From Aquimarina amphilecti (GTDB lineage: Bacteria; Bacteroidota; Bacteroidia; Flavobacteriales; Flavobacteriaceae): DNA of 64,000 bases. Below the pieces are notes generated by a model. It saw only the letters and a program-made list of their open reading frames with translations, did not search any database and was not told the DNA's origin. Shown here in pieces: positions 27,303 through 36,186 of the stretch (its first letter is position 1; every line of letters begins with the position of its first letter). The stretch lies in assembly GCF_900109375.1 (NCBI RefSeq), contig NZ_FOAB01000003.1:396830-460829 (forward strand), read 5' to 3'. A program made the translations under genes and the position numbers.

Positions 27303-28070
27303 TCAATTTTTAAGAAATTCCAACAAAGTCATTAAAAACTCAGAAGGATTTTCCGCGTGCAACCAATGTCCAGAATTAGAAATCTCTTTTATTTTTGATT
27401 GAGGAAACTGCCTTTTAATATCAACTATATCATCCTCTATTATATAGTTAGATTTTTCTCCTCTAAGGAAAAGAGTATCTCCAGAATATATGTATTTTTC
27501 AGGTAACGCGACACCTATTTCAGAAGAATTATGAATCAAGCTTTCTAAGTTTATACGCAATCCAAGTTGACCTTTTTCTTTCCAGAATAAATTTTTCATT
27601 AAAAACATACGAACACCAACTTCTCTGACATAAAGCTCTAAAGCTTTATCAACTTCTCCTCTACTTTTTAAAACTTCAAAATCTAACGAACCTAAACCAT
27701 CTAAAATATCCTGATGATGTAATGGATAATATTTAGGACCTATATCAGCCACAATTAATTTATCTATAATATCAGGGTAAGTTGCCGCAAAAAGCATTGC
27801 TGTTTTACCACCCATAGAATGGCCAAGCAATACTATCTTGTTAAGCTCTCTATCCTTACAATACTCTAACAAATCTAGAGCAAGGATTTCATAATTAAAT
27901 TCATCACTATGGGGACTACGTCCGTGATTCCTTTGATCTATCAAATGCATTTGATAACCATGTTCTGAAATTTTCTTAGCCAGAGTTTTCCAATTATCGC
28001 CCATACCAAGAAAGCCGTGCAATATTACAAGTGGAGTTCCTTCTCCAAAAACGTTTGCATGTAACTTCAT
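27303..28070 (-). CDS. Alpha/beta-hydrolase (YbfF-like esterase)
   Basis: A 255-residue alpha/beta-hydrolase: oxyanion region VILHGFLGMGDNW, nucleophile elbow GHSMGG with Ser85, and the catalytic His in SGHWLHAENP near the C-terminus. The IDQRNHGRSPHS motif fits the YbfF/esterase group. Cytoplasmic; natural substrate unknown. It starts eight bases after pdxJ ends, so the two are one transcript. Confidence 0.87.
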   Translation of the reverse strand: MKLHANVFGEGTPLVILHGFLGMGDNWKTLAKKISEHGYQMHLIDQRNHGRSPHSDEFNYEILALDLLEYCKDRELNKIVLLGHSMGGKTAMLFAATYPDIIDKLIVADIGPKYYPLHHQDILDGLGSLDFEVLKSRGEVDKALELYVREVGVRMFLMKNLFWKEKGQLGLRINLESLIHNSSEIGVALPEKYIYSGDTLFLRGEKSNYIIEDDIVDIKRQFPQSKIKEISNSGHWLHAENPSEFLMTLLEFLKN

Positions 28071-28078
28071 CGTTTATT

Positions 28079-28792
28079 CTATTTGAGTTTACGTAAATAC
28101 ATATTTACCACATTCTCTAATCCTAGGTACAAAGATTCACTTATCAAAGCATGACCAATAGAGACCTCAAGTAATCCAGGAACATTATCTTTAAAAAACT
28201 TAATGTTCTCCAATGAAAGATCATGTCCGGCATTTACGCCAATCCCTAAATCCAAAGCCAGTTCAGCACATTCAGCATATGAACGAACAATTTCATCATT
28301 TCCTTTTGCATATTCAGATGCAAAATCTTCTGTATATAACTCTATTCTATCCGCACCCGTTTCTTTAGCTCCTTCAATAATACTTTTAACGGGATCTACA
28401 AAAATCGAAGTTCTTATACCATTCCTTTTAAACTCTGATATCACTTCGGATAAAAAACTTTTATTTTTTATAGTATCCCAACCTGCATTACTTGTAATAG
28501 CGTCTATTGAATCTGGAACTAATGTTACTTGCGTAGGAACAATAGCAGTTACCAATTCGATAAATTTTGGTATTGGGTTTCCTTCAATGTTATACTCCGT
28601 ATGTACAATTGATTTTAAATTATAAGCATCCTGATATCTAATATGCCTCTCATCTGGTCTTGGATGTATTGTAATTCCTTCTCCTCCAAAATCCTGAACA
28701 TCAGCAGCAACTTTAAGTAAATTTGGAGTATCTCCTCCTCTAGAATTACGCAACGTTGCTATTTTATTGATATTAACACTTAACTTTGTCAT
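28079..28792 (-). CDS. pdxJ: Pyridoxine 5'-phosphate synthase PdxJ
   Basis: A 237-residue TIM-barrel enzyme that makes pyridoxine 5'-phosphate from deoxyxylulose 5-phosphate and 3-amino-2-oxopropyl phosphate. Family features: LSVNINKIATLRNSRGG, ITIHPRPDERHI, TLVPD, ELYTEDFA, GHDLSLEN and VSIGHALISESL. The ATG at 28792 is chosen because it gives the family start MTKLSVN; the longer frame from 28822 adds ten unlikely residues. It is divergent from the CBS-domain gene. Confidence 0.95.
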   Translation of the reverse strand: MTKLSVNINKIATLRNSRGGDTPNLLKVAADVQDFGGEGITIHPRPDERHIRYQDAYNLKSIVHTEYNIEGNPIPKFIELVTAIVPTQVTLVPDSIDAITSNAGWDTIKNKSFLSEVISEFKRNGIRTSIFVDPVKSIIEGAKETGADRIELYTEDFASEYAKGNDEIVRSYAECAELALDLGIGVNAGHDLSLENIKFFKDNVPGLLEVSIGHALISESLYLGLENVVNMYLRKLK

Positions 28793-28832
28793 AGTTTTTG
28801 ATATAACTTTAATAAATAACAAAAATACGAAC

Positions 28833-28860
28833 TTGAGAGTGCCTCGGTTACATATTTTTG
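28833..28860 (+). promoter_or_regulatory. Bacteroidota-type promoter for the CBS-nadK pair
   Basis: TTG at 28833-28835, 17-base spacer, TATTTTTG at 28853-28860; the ATG follows at 28889. Confidence 0.7.
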
Positions 28861-28888
28861 ATTATTTTGCATAAAAAGCCCCGGGAAT

Positions 28889-29545
28889 ATGAAGACAAGT
28901 TTATACATAGTAAATGAAATAGCACCACTCGCCGCTTCTGCCAAAGTTGGGGATGCACAGTTATTGTTTAACGAGCTCACTTATACGCATTTTCCTGTTT
29001 TGAAGGACAAAACTTACGTAGGTTGTATTTCTGAAGCGGACGTAAGATGTTTCGAAACCGAAAAAACATTAGAGTCCTATTTATATGCTTTAGAAGGTTT
29101 TTTTGTAAGAACTGACGCTAATTGGCTAGACATATTAGAATCGTTTGCTCAAAAACATTCCAATATTATGCCTGTTCTTGATGATTCCAACAATTATCAA
29201 GGATACTTCGAATTAAGGGATATTATGAATCTCTTTAATGAAACGCCTTTTCTAAGTGAACCGGGAAACATATTAATTGTGGAAAAGGGAGTTTTGGACT
29301 ATTCTTTTAGTGAGGTTTCTCAAATTGTAGAATCTAACAATGCTAAATTACTTGGCCTTTTTATTTCTAACATGGAAAACGATGTGATTCAAATTACCTT
29401 AAAAATAAATGATAGTGACATCAATAATATTGTACAAACTTTTAGGAGGTATAGTTATAATATTGTCTCTAAGCATCATGAGGATTCTTTTCTAAACAAT
29501 CTTAAAGAACGGTCACAATATTTAGAAAAATACCTCAACATATAA
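28889..29545 (+). CDS. CBS-domain protein with ACT-like C-terminus (AcuB-like)
   Basis: A 218-residue cytoplasmic protein. The first 125 residues hold two CBS motifs (LLFNELTYTHFPVLKDKTYVG, and ILESFAQKHSNIMPVLDDSNNYQGYFELRDI split into strand-helix units). Residues about 130-210 (SEVSQIVESNNAKLLGLFIS, VIQITLKINDSDINN) look like an ACT domain. CBS pairs bind adenine nucleotides and ACT domains bind small molecules, so a sensor role is likely. It lies 40 bases before nadK, making a regulatory link to NADP metabolism possible but unproven. Confidence 0.82.
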   Translation: MKTSLYIVNEIAPLAASAKVGDAQLLFNELTYTHFPVLKDKTYVGCISEADVRCFETEKTLESYLYALEGFFVRTDANWLDILESFAQKHSNIMPVLDDSNNYQGYFELRDIMNLFNETPFLSEPGNILIVEKGVLDYSFSEVSQIVESNNAKLLGLFISNMENDVIQITLKINDSDINNIVQTFRRYSYNIVSKHHEDSFLNNLKERSQYLEKYLNI

Positions 29546-29585
29546 AATAAGAATTGAGTAATAATTAAAAACAAATTAAATCATA

Positions 29586-30470
29586 ATGAAGATAGGTATT
29601 TACGGCCAATTCTATCACGAAAAGTCTGGAATATATATCCAACAATTGTTAGAAGCTCTGGACAAAAATAATATCGAAGTAGTTATCGAAAAAAACTTCC
29701 TTGAGTTAATCGACCTTCACGATGATATTGACAAAAGTTACTCCCATTTTAGCACATTTGAAGAATTAGATCACTCTTATGATCTTTTTTTTAGTATTGG
29801 AGGAGATGGAACCATACTTAGAACCATTACTTATGTAAGAGATCTAGGAATTCCAATTGCCGGTATCAATACCGGCAGATTAGGTTTTTTAGCAACTATC
29901 CAAAAAGAAGAAATTAAAGATACTATAGATCTAATTTTAGACAAAAAATATTACATATCACCTAGAACAATCGTAACCATAGACACGGTTCCTCCTTCTG
30001 AAGAATTCGGCGTATTAAATTTTGCCATGAATGAAATTGCTGTCAGTAGAAGAAATACAACCTCTATGATCACCGTACACACAAGTCTTAATGATGAATT
30101 TTTAAACTCATATTGGGCGGATGGATTAATTGTATCGTCACCAACAGGATCTACAGGATACTCTCTGAGCTGTGGTGGCCCTGTTATGATGCCTGATACC
30201 GAAAGCATGGTGCTTACACCAATAGCACCTCACAATCTTAATGCTAGACCATTAGTTATTCCTGATGACAAAGAAATAAAGTTACAAGTTTCTGGAAGAG
30301 AAGACACCTACCTGGTATCTTTAGATTCTAGAACACATACCCTACCAAATGAAACAACTGTTGTTATTAAAAAAGCTCCTTTTAAAATTAATATGGTAGT
30401 TTTGGAAGGCGATAGTTTCCTAAAAACATTAAGAAAAAAAATGCTTTGGGGTGAAGATAAACGCAATTAA
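29586..30470 (+). CDS. nadK: NAD kinase
   Basis: A 294-residue enzyme that phosphorylates NAD to NADP. The signature GGDGT is at 72-76 (FFSIGGDGTILRT), followed by GINTGRLGFLATI, and SPTGSTGYSLSCGGP for the second nucleotide-binding motif. Length is normal. It follows the CBS-domain gene by 40 bases and precedes a consensus promoter for porG. Confidence 0.96.
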   Translation: MKIGIYGQFYHEKSGIYIQQLLEALDKNNIEVVIEKNFLELIDLHDDIDKSYSHFSTFEELDHSYDLFFSIGGDGTILRTITYVRDLGIPIAGINTGRLGFLATIQKEEIKDTIDLILDKKYYISPRTIVTIDTVPPSEEFGVLNFAMNEIAVSRRNTTSMITVHTSLNDEFLNSYWADGLIVSSPTGSTGYSLSCGGPVMMPDTESMVLTPIAPHNLNARPLVIPDDKEIKLQVSGREDTYLVSLDSRTHTLPNETTVVIKKAPFKINMVVLEGDSFLKTLRKKMLWGEDKRN

Positions 30471-30524
30471 ACAATAAAATCTACTAAAAAGTGTTTTTTA
30501 ATTCATACTATTTTACTCAAATTC

Positions 30525-30553
30525 TTGTGTAGTAAAGTTAATTGTTATATTTG
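30525..30553 (+). promoter_or_regulatory. Bacteroidota-type promoter of the porG-uppS-bamA-skp operon
   Basis: TTG at 30525-30527, 18-base spacer, TATATTTG at 30546-30553; ATG at 30571. A close consensus match with a short leader. Confidence 0.8.
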
Positions 30554-30570
30554 CAAACTTTTGAAAATCT

Positions 30571-31254
30571 ATGAGATACTTAGCATCCTTTGTATTAATT
30601 TTGTTTTTTGGACAAACTATCAACTCCCAAACCTATGAGGTTGGACTTATGCTTGGTGGTTCTAATTATATTGGTGATATAGGGTCTTCCTATTATATAG
30701 CACCAAATGCACTTGCTATTGGAGCAATTGGAAAATGGAATCGAAGTAAAAGACATGCCTTTAGAGCATCGTTTTTATACGCTAATATTAAATCTAACGA
30801 TGCCAATGGAGATGACAGAAGGGTTCAGAGAGGCTTTAGTTTTAACAACTCCGTAAAAGAATTTTCTTTAGGTTTAGAATTTAATTTTTGGGATTGGTAT
30901 CTATATGATTCTCAACCACAATTCACTCCATATCTATACACAGGTTTAACAGGTTTTAATTATAGCGCAAAAGCTGTTGACCCTAATAATGGGAATCAGA
31001 TTAGTTCCTATAGCGAAAAATGGAATGCCTCTATTCCTATGGTAGTTGGAATAAAAAAAACAATTGGAAGGCACTGGGTATTAGGTGCAGAAATTGGAGC
31101 AAGATATACATTCACTGACAATTTGGACGGTAGTGATCCAGACAGTGCATTTGGGACAGGATTTGGTAATTTGGATAATAATGATTGGTATGTATTTACC
31201 GGAATAACATTATCCTATACATGGGGAAGAATACCATGTTATTGTGCATTTTAA
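30571..31254 (+). CDS. porG: DUF6089 outer-membrane barrel, PorG-like
   Basis: A 227-residue protein with signal peptide (about 1-19, TINSQ) and a beta-barrel pattern: YEVGLMLGGSNYIGDIG, AFRASFLYANIKS, FNFWDWYLY, FTPYLYTGLTGFNY, WVLGAEIGARYTFTDNLDGS. In Porphyromonas, PorG is a type IX secretion outer-membrane protein and its gene lies upstream of uppS and bamA, as here. Family and gene order support the name; T9SS function in this organism is inferred. Two cysteines near the end (PCYCAF) are notable in an exported protein. Confidence 0.8.
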   Translation: MRYLASFVLILFFGQTINSQTYEVGLMLGGSNYIGDIGSSYYIAPNALAIGAIGKWNRSKRHAFRASFLYANIKSNDANGDDRRVQRGFSFNNSVKEFSLGLEFNFWDWYLYDSQPQFTPYLYTGLTGFNYSAKAVDPNNGNQISSYSEKWNASIPMVVGIKKTIGRHWVLGAEIGARYTFTDNLDGSDPDSAFGTGFGNLDNNDWYVFTGITLSYTWGRIPCYCAF

Positions 31255-31258
31255 AATA

Positions 31259-31996
31259 ATGATTAATAAAGAACAACTTAACTCTAACATTCCAGAACAC
31301 GTAGCCATCATTATGGATGGTAATGGAAGATGGGCTAAAAAGAAAGGACTATTTAGGGCTATAGGTCACGAAAATGGGACGAAAGCGGTTAGAGAAGCGG
31401 TAGAAGGAGCTGCGGAAATAGGCATCAAATATCTTACCTTATATGCATTTTCTACTGAAAATTGGAACAGACCAAAATTAGAAGTAGAGACTTTAATGAA
31501 GCTTTTAGTTAGTTCTTTGAAAAAAGAAATTAAAACGCTACAAAAAAATAACATCCGATTAAATGCGATCGGAAATCTCGAAGCGCTGCCTCAAAAAGCA
31601 AGAAAAGAATTACTGGAAGTTATTGAAAAGACTAAGGATAACAAGCATATGACACTTTCATTAGCACTTAGTTATGGTAGTAGAGAAGAGCTAATAAAAA
31701 CTATTCAAGATATAAGTAATAAAGTTAAAAATAATGTACTTTCGCCACATCTTATAAATGAAGCAGTCATTAATGAGCATTTGTATACCAAAACACTACC
31801 AGATGTAGATTTATTAATACGTACCAGTGGAGAACAACGTATTAGTAATTTCTTATTATGGCAAATTGCGTATGCAGAATTATATTTTACTGAAATATTA
31901 TGGCCTGATTTTAAAAGAACAGATTTGTTCGAGGCCATTTTAAATTATCAACAAAGAGAGAGAAGATTTGGAAAAACTAGTGAGCAGCTTAGTTAA
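31259..31996 (+). CDS. uppS: Isoprenyl transferase (undecaprenyl diphosphate synthase)
   Basis: A 245-residue cis-prenyltransferase that makes the C55 lipid carrier for peptidoglycan and O-antigen. Catalytic Asp20 sits in HVAIIMDGNGRWAKKKG; other motifs are TLYAFSTENWNRP and RTSGEQRISNFLLWQIAYAE. ATG 31259 (MINKEQ) is preferred to 31244, which overlaps porG by 11 bases. It lies four bases after porG and four before bamA. Confidence 0.95.
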   Translation: MINKEQLNSNIPEHVAIIMDGNGRWAKKKGLFRAIGHENGTKAVREAVEGAAEIGIKYLTLYAFSTENWNRPKLEVETLMKLLVSSLKKEIKTLQKNNIRLNAIGNLEALPQKARKELLEVIEKTKDNKHMTLSLALSYGSREELIKTIQDISNKVKNNVLSPHLINEAVINEHLYTKTLPDVDLLIRTSGEQRISNFLLWQIAYAELYFTEILWPDFKRTDLFEAILNYQQRERRFGKTSEQLS

Positions 31997-32000
31997 AAAG

Positions 32001-34631
32001 ATGACAAAAAAATTACCTTTTACGTATTTAGCATTTATTGCGCTTTTATTAAATACAGTATCAATTTCAGCACAAAATTTACCTGGAACTTCTGGAAAAG
32101 AATATATCATTGGCGATATTAAAGTAACAGGAATATCCACTTATAGTGAGAACACTATTATCACCTTCACAGGTCTTAAAAATGGTGAACGAATTGCGCT
32201 ACCAGGTGACAGAATAAGTGCGGTAATAAAAAAATTATGGGATCTTGAATTATTTAGTGATATTAATTTTTACATCACTAAAGTGGAAGGAGAAAAAGCC
32301 TTTCTTGAAATAAACATTCAAGAAGTTCCAGAATTAAATCAAGCACGAATTGAAGGGGTTAGAAAACGTAAAGCAGAGGATTTAATAAGCGACAATAGTC
32401 TTAATCCCGGAGCAAAAGTTACTGAAAACCTCATTACAACAACGCGAAATTTTATTACCAACAAATATCGTAAAGACGGTTTCTTAAATACCAAAGTGCT
32501 CATTAGCACTACAGAGGTAAAAGATACGATCCCTACGAATAAAGTTAATATGTTGGTTCGTATCGACAAAGGTGATCGAGTAAAAGTTGACAAAATCAGA
32601 ATTGAAGGGAACGAACAATTTTCTGATGGTAAGGTTAGATCAGCAATGAAAAACACCAAGCAGAAAAAATTCTGGAGATTCTGGAAACGCTCTAAGTATA
32701 TTAAAAATGATTACCAAGATGACAAGGAAAGTATCATTAGTAAATATAAAGAGAAAGGATATAGAGATGCACGTATTACTTCTGACTCATTAATCGTAGA
32801 AGATGACAATAGCGTTTCATTAAATCTTGCGATAGAAGAAGGAAATAAATATTATTTTGGTAATATTAATTTCTTAGGAAATAGCGTTTATACTGATAAT
32901 CAATTAGCCAGACAATTAGTAATTAAAAAAGGTGATGTTTACAACGGTGTTCTTCTAGAGAAACAGATTGCAGACAATACAAAGCCAGATGCTAATGATC
33001 TTACCAATCTATATCAGAACAATGGATATCTATTCTCTAACATTGATCCGGTAGAGACCAATGTAAAGAATGACACTATAGATTTTGAAATAAGAATTAG
33101 AGAAGGAAAACTGGTTCATTTTGATCACATTACGGTAACTGGGAACGACAAAACTAATGATCATGTAGTTTACAGAATCTTAAGAACAAAACCTGGACAA
33201 ATTTATAGTAAAGACTTAGTTGTAAGAACAGTAAGAGAAATTGGGCAATTAGGATTTTTTGATCCAGAATCGTTAGAACCACAATTTAAAAATGCAGATC
33301 CGCAAGCTGGTACTATAGACATTAACTATCCAGTTGTTGAAAAAGGAGCGAGTCAAATAGAATTACAAGGTGGTTTTGGTGGTGGAGGTTTCGTTGGAAC
33401 CTTAGGATTAGCTTTTAGTAACTTTTCTATCCGAAACATTTTTAACAAAGAAGCTTATAGCCCACTTCCTATGGGAGACGGACAAACACTTCGTGTAAGA
33501 GCTCAAGCTAGTCAATTTTTCCAAACATATAGTTTATCTTTTGTAGAACCATGGTTAGGAGGAAAAAGACCTTTTCAACTTTCTACTTCTTTTTCTCACA
33601 CGATTCAATTCCTTTTTAATAATAGAACGCGTGATGTAAACAGAGACAGTAAGTTCTTAATTACTGGTGGATCTATTGGTATCGCAAAAAGACTGAACTG
33701 GCCTGATAATTATTTTACATTATCTCAAGCCGTAAGTATTCAGCACTACAATCTTAAAAATTATAACACTAGGCTATTTACTTTTGGAAATGGTTCTTCT
33801 AATAACTTAGCATATACTATTGGAATTAATAGAAATAATACTGCTGTAAATCCAATTTTCCCAACAGCCGGATCAGAGTTTAATCTAGTTGCTAAACTTT
33901 CTCTACCATATTCTTTATGGGACGGAACTGATTATGGCGCTTTAGCTGAAGAAAGAAGTGAATTACTTGAAGAACAACAGGATTTAGTAAGTAATGACCC
34001 AACAAACACCAGAATTGGGGAAATCAGTACTGAAATAGGAGAAATTGATCAAGAGCGTTTTGATTGGTTAGAATATTACAAAATTAAGTTTGATGCTACT
34101 TGGTATACAACTTTAACTAAATTAGGTAAACAACCTTTAGTATTAAGAACAAGAGCTGAGTATGGTTTTCTTGGCGCATATAATAATAATCGTGGAAATA
34201 TTCCTTTTGAAAGATTCTTCTTAGGAGGAGATGGTTTAGGAGCGACAGCGCTGGACGGAAGGGAAGTTGTAGCTCTTAGAGGATACCCAAATCAATCACT
34301 TATTCCGCTTAGTAGAGCAAATGATCCAGATTTTGTTGAAGATGGGGCAACAATTTATAATAAATATTCGTTAGAACTTCGTTATCCTATAACTCTAAAA
34401 CCTTCAGCATCTATATATATGCTGGCGTTTTTAGAAGGAGGAGCGTCTTATGATAGCTTTAGAGGATTCAATCCATTTCAATTAAATCGTTCCGCTGGAG
34501 CAGGTTTACGTATCTTTATGCCAGCCTTTGGATTGCTGGGTATTGATTTTGGGTACGGTTTTGACCCAATTCCGGGTACAACAGGAAATAATGGATGGGA
34601 AACTCACTTTATCATTGGACAACAATTTTAA
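32001..34631 (+). CDS. bamA: Outer membrane protein assembly factor BamA
   Basis: An 876-residue Omp85 protein. A signal peptide (TVSISAQ) is followed by POTRA domains: YIIGDIKVTGISTYSENTI, ELNQARIEGVRKRKAEDLI, VKVDKIRIEGNEQF, YYFGNINFLGNSVYTD, and HFDHITVTGNDKTNDHVVYR. The barrel begins near IELQGGFGGGGFVGTLGL and includes VRGYP-like VVALRGYPNQSLIPL; it ends HFIIGQQF with C-terminal Phe. It inserts barrel proteins into the outer membrane. ATG 32001 is chosen over the TTG at 31968, which would overlap uppS by 29 bases. Confidence 0.95.
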   Translation: MTKKLPFTYLAFIALLLNTVSISAQNLPGTSGKEYIIGDIKVTGISTYSENTIITFTGLKNGERIALPGDRISAVIKKLWDLELFSDINFYITKVEGEKAFLEINIQEVPELNQARIEGVRKRKAEDLISDNSLNPGAKVTENLITTTRNFITNKYRKDGFLNTKVLISTTEVKDTIPTNKVNMLVRIDKGDRVKVDKIRIEGNEQFSDGKVRSAMKNTKQKKFWRFWKRSKYIKNDYQDDKESIISKYKEKGYRDARITSDSLIVEDDNSVSLNLAIEEGNKYYFGNINFLGNSVYTDNQLARQLVIKKGDVYNGVLLEKQIADNTKPDANDLTNLYQNNGYLFSNIDPVETNVKNDTIDFEIRIREGKLVHFDHITVTGNDKTNDHVVYRILRTKPGQIYSKDLVVRTVREIGQLGFFDPESLEPQFKNADPQAGTIDINYPVVEKGASQIELQGGFGGGGFVGTLGLAFSNFSIRNIFNKEAYSPLPMGDGQTLRVRAQASQFFQTYSLSFVEPWLGGKRPFQLSTSFSHTIQFLFNNRTRDVNRDSKFLITGGSIGIAKRLNWPDNYFTLSQAVSIQHYNLKNYNTRLFTFGNGSSNNLAYTIGINRNNTAVNPIFPTAGSEFNLVAKLSLPYSLWDGTDYGALAEERSELLEEQQDLVSNDPTNTRIGEISTEIGEIDQERFDWLEYYKIKFDATWYTTLTKLGKQPLVLRTRAEYGFLGAYNNNRGNIPFERFFLGGDGLGATALDGREVVALRGYPNQSLIPLSRANDPDFVEDGATIYNKYSLELRYPITLKPSASIYMLAFLEGGASYDSFRGFNPFQLNRSAGAGLRIFMPAFGLLGIDFGYGFDPIPGTTGNNGWETHFIIGQQF

Positions 34632-34667
34632 TTTTGGCACGATTATTTCTATAAACAAAACAGGATC

Positions 34668-35531
34668 ATGAAAACAAAAGTTCTTTTAGTATTAGCAGCT
34701 ATCCTTTGGTTATCTTTCTCCAATACAGCTGAAGCTCAAAAAGGTATTAGAATCGGATATATAGATATGGATTATATATTAGAAAATGTACCTGAATATA
34801 ATGAAGCTTCTGCAGATTTAGAGACAAAAGTTCAGAAATGGAAAGTAGAAATTGAAGCTGAATTAAAAGAAGTAGAAGAAATGAGAAAAGATCTCAACAA
34901 TGAGCGTGTTCTTCTCACTAAAGAATTAATTGAAGAAAGAGAAGAAGATATATTTTTTAAAGAAAAAGAGATTTTAGAATATCAACAAAAAAGGTTTGGG
35001 CCTAATGGTGATTTGTTTATTCAAAAAAAACGATTAGTTCAACCGGTACAAGATCAAGTTTTTATTGCTGTACAAGAAGTGGCAAAAAACAAAAAATATG
35101 ATTTTATATTTGATAAAACTGCAGACTTAGTAATGCTTTATTCTGCCGATAGACACGACATAAGTGATCAAATATTATTAAGAATCAATAGAGCTTCTAA
35201 AAGGAAGCAGGTAAATAGTAAAAAAGAGAAAAAAGCATTAGAAAGAGCTGAAAAAAGAAACTCGGAACAAGAAAAAGAAGTAACAGATAGAGAAAAAGCA
35301 ACTTCTCAGAAACAAGCCGATAGAGAAAGATTATTAGCAGAAAGAAAAGCGGCAAGAGATTCTATAAGAGCAGCAAAGAAAAAAGAATTTGAAGCAAGAA
35401 GAGCTAAACTCTTAGAAGCGCAGAAAAGAAAAAAAGATTCTATAAAAGCGTTAAAAGAACAATTAAATAATGAAAATCCATCAAGTGATGATGACAATAA
35501 AGATGGAGAAACAAACGATAACGACAATTAG
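34668..35531 (+). CDS. OmpH/Skp family periplasmic chaperone, long form
   Basis: A 287-residue protein: signal peptide (about 1-23, NTAEAQ), then the Skp core IRIGYIDMDYILENVPEYNEA with a long helical arm, followed by a Lys/Glu/Arg-rich coiled-coil and an acidic tail (DDDNKDGETNDNDN). The C-terminal 90 residues are far longer than in the standard Skp. Skp proteins hold unfolded outer-membrane proteins on the way to BamA, encoded directly upstream. It is followed by a second, normal-sized paralogue. Confidence 0.88.
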   Translation: MKTKVLLVLAAILWLSFSNTAEAQKGIRIGYIDMDYILENVPEYNEASADLETKVQKWKVEIEAELKEVEEMRKDLNNERVLLTKELIEEREEDIFFKEKEILEYQQKRFGPNGDLFIQKKRLVQPVQDQVFIAVQEVAKNKKYDFIFDKTADLVMLYSADRHDISDQILLRINRASKRKQVNSKKEKKALERAEKRNSEQEKEVTDREKATSQKQADRERLLAERKAARDSIRAAKKKEFEARRAKLLEAQKRKKDSIKALKEQLNNENPSSDDDNKDGETNDNDN

Positions 35532-35575
35532 AAAAGTTAATTTTTAAATTTATAACACACTTAATATTACTTAAA

Positions 35576-36085
35576 ATGAAAAAGTTTAGAACCCTATTAG
35601 TAGCTTGTGCATTAATCCTTGGAGCATCAAGTTTCGTAAATGCGCAATCCAAAGTAGCTCATATTGCATCACAAGAACTTGTGGAAGCAATGCCTGCTTT
35701 TAAAGCTGCCAAGAGTGAAATTGAAAAACTTAACAAGACATACGAAGCTGAAATCAGAAATATGGTTTTGGAATTACAGAATACAATGAAAAAGTACCAA
35801 GCTGAAGCTCCTTCTAAAACAGAAGAAGAAAATGCTAAGAGAGCTCAAGAAGTTCAGGCTACAGAAAAAAGTATCGGTGATTACAGACAAAATGCTTTAC
35901 AAGATCTTCAGAAAAAAGAAATTGAATTACTTAAGCCTATATACGAAAGTGCTCGTGTTTCTATCCAGAAAGTAGCTAGAGCGCAAGGATTTCAGTATGT
36001 ATTAGATTCTACAACAGGAACAGGAGTTATCCTTGCTGATGGTAAAGATCTAATGGCAGATGTAAAAAAGGATTTAGGTATCTAA
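35576..36085 (+). CDS. OmpH/Skp family periplasmic chaperone
   Basis: A 169-residue Skp-like protein with signal peptide (ending SSFVNAQ), core SKVAHIASQELVEAMPAFKAA, a coiled-coil arm (about 40-110) and a closing beta-strand (FQYVLDSTTGTGVILADG). Shorter relative of the upstream 287-residue protein and a normal length for the family. The operon ends here with a terminator at 36124-36160. Confidence 0.92.
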   Translation: MKKFRTLLVACALILGASSFVNAQSKVAHIASQELVEAMPAFKAAKSEIEKLNKTYEAEIRNMVLELQNTMKKYQAEAPSKTEEENAKRAQEVQATEKSIGDYRQNALQDLQKKEIELLKPIYESARVSIQKVARAQGFQYVLDSTTGTGVILADGKDLMADVKKDLGI

Positions 36086-36123
36086 AACATTACCTTCAAA
36101 ACATTACCTTCAAAACATAAAAC

Positions 36124-36160
36124 AAAAAAACAGTGAGTCCTAATTCTCACTGTTTTTTTT
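36124..36160 (+). terminator. Rho-independent terminator of the porG-skp operon
   Basis: Stem AAAAAACAGTGAG / CTCACTGTTTTTT with an eight-base loop and a T tract. A tandem 15-base repeat (AAAACATTACCTTCA, twice, near 36083-36112) precedes it. TATTTTTG at 36160-36167 overlaps the end and could be the murI -7 box. Confidence 0.9.
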
Positions 36161-36186
36161 ATTTTTGGGAAGTACATTACTATAGA

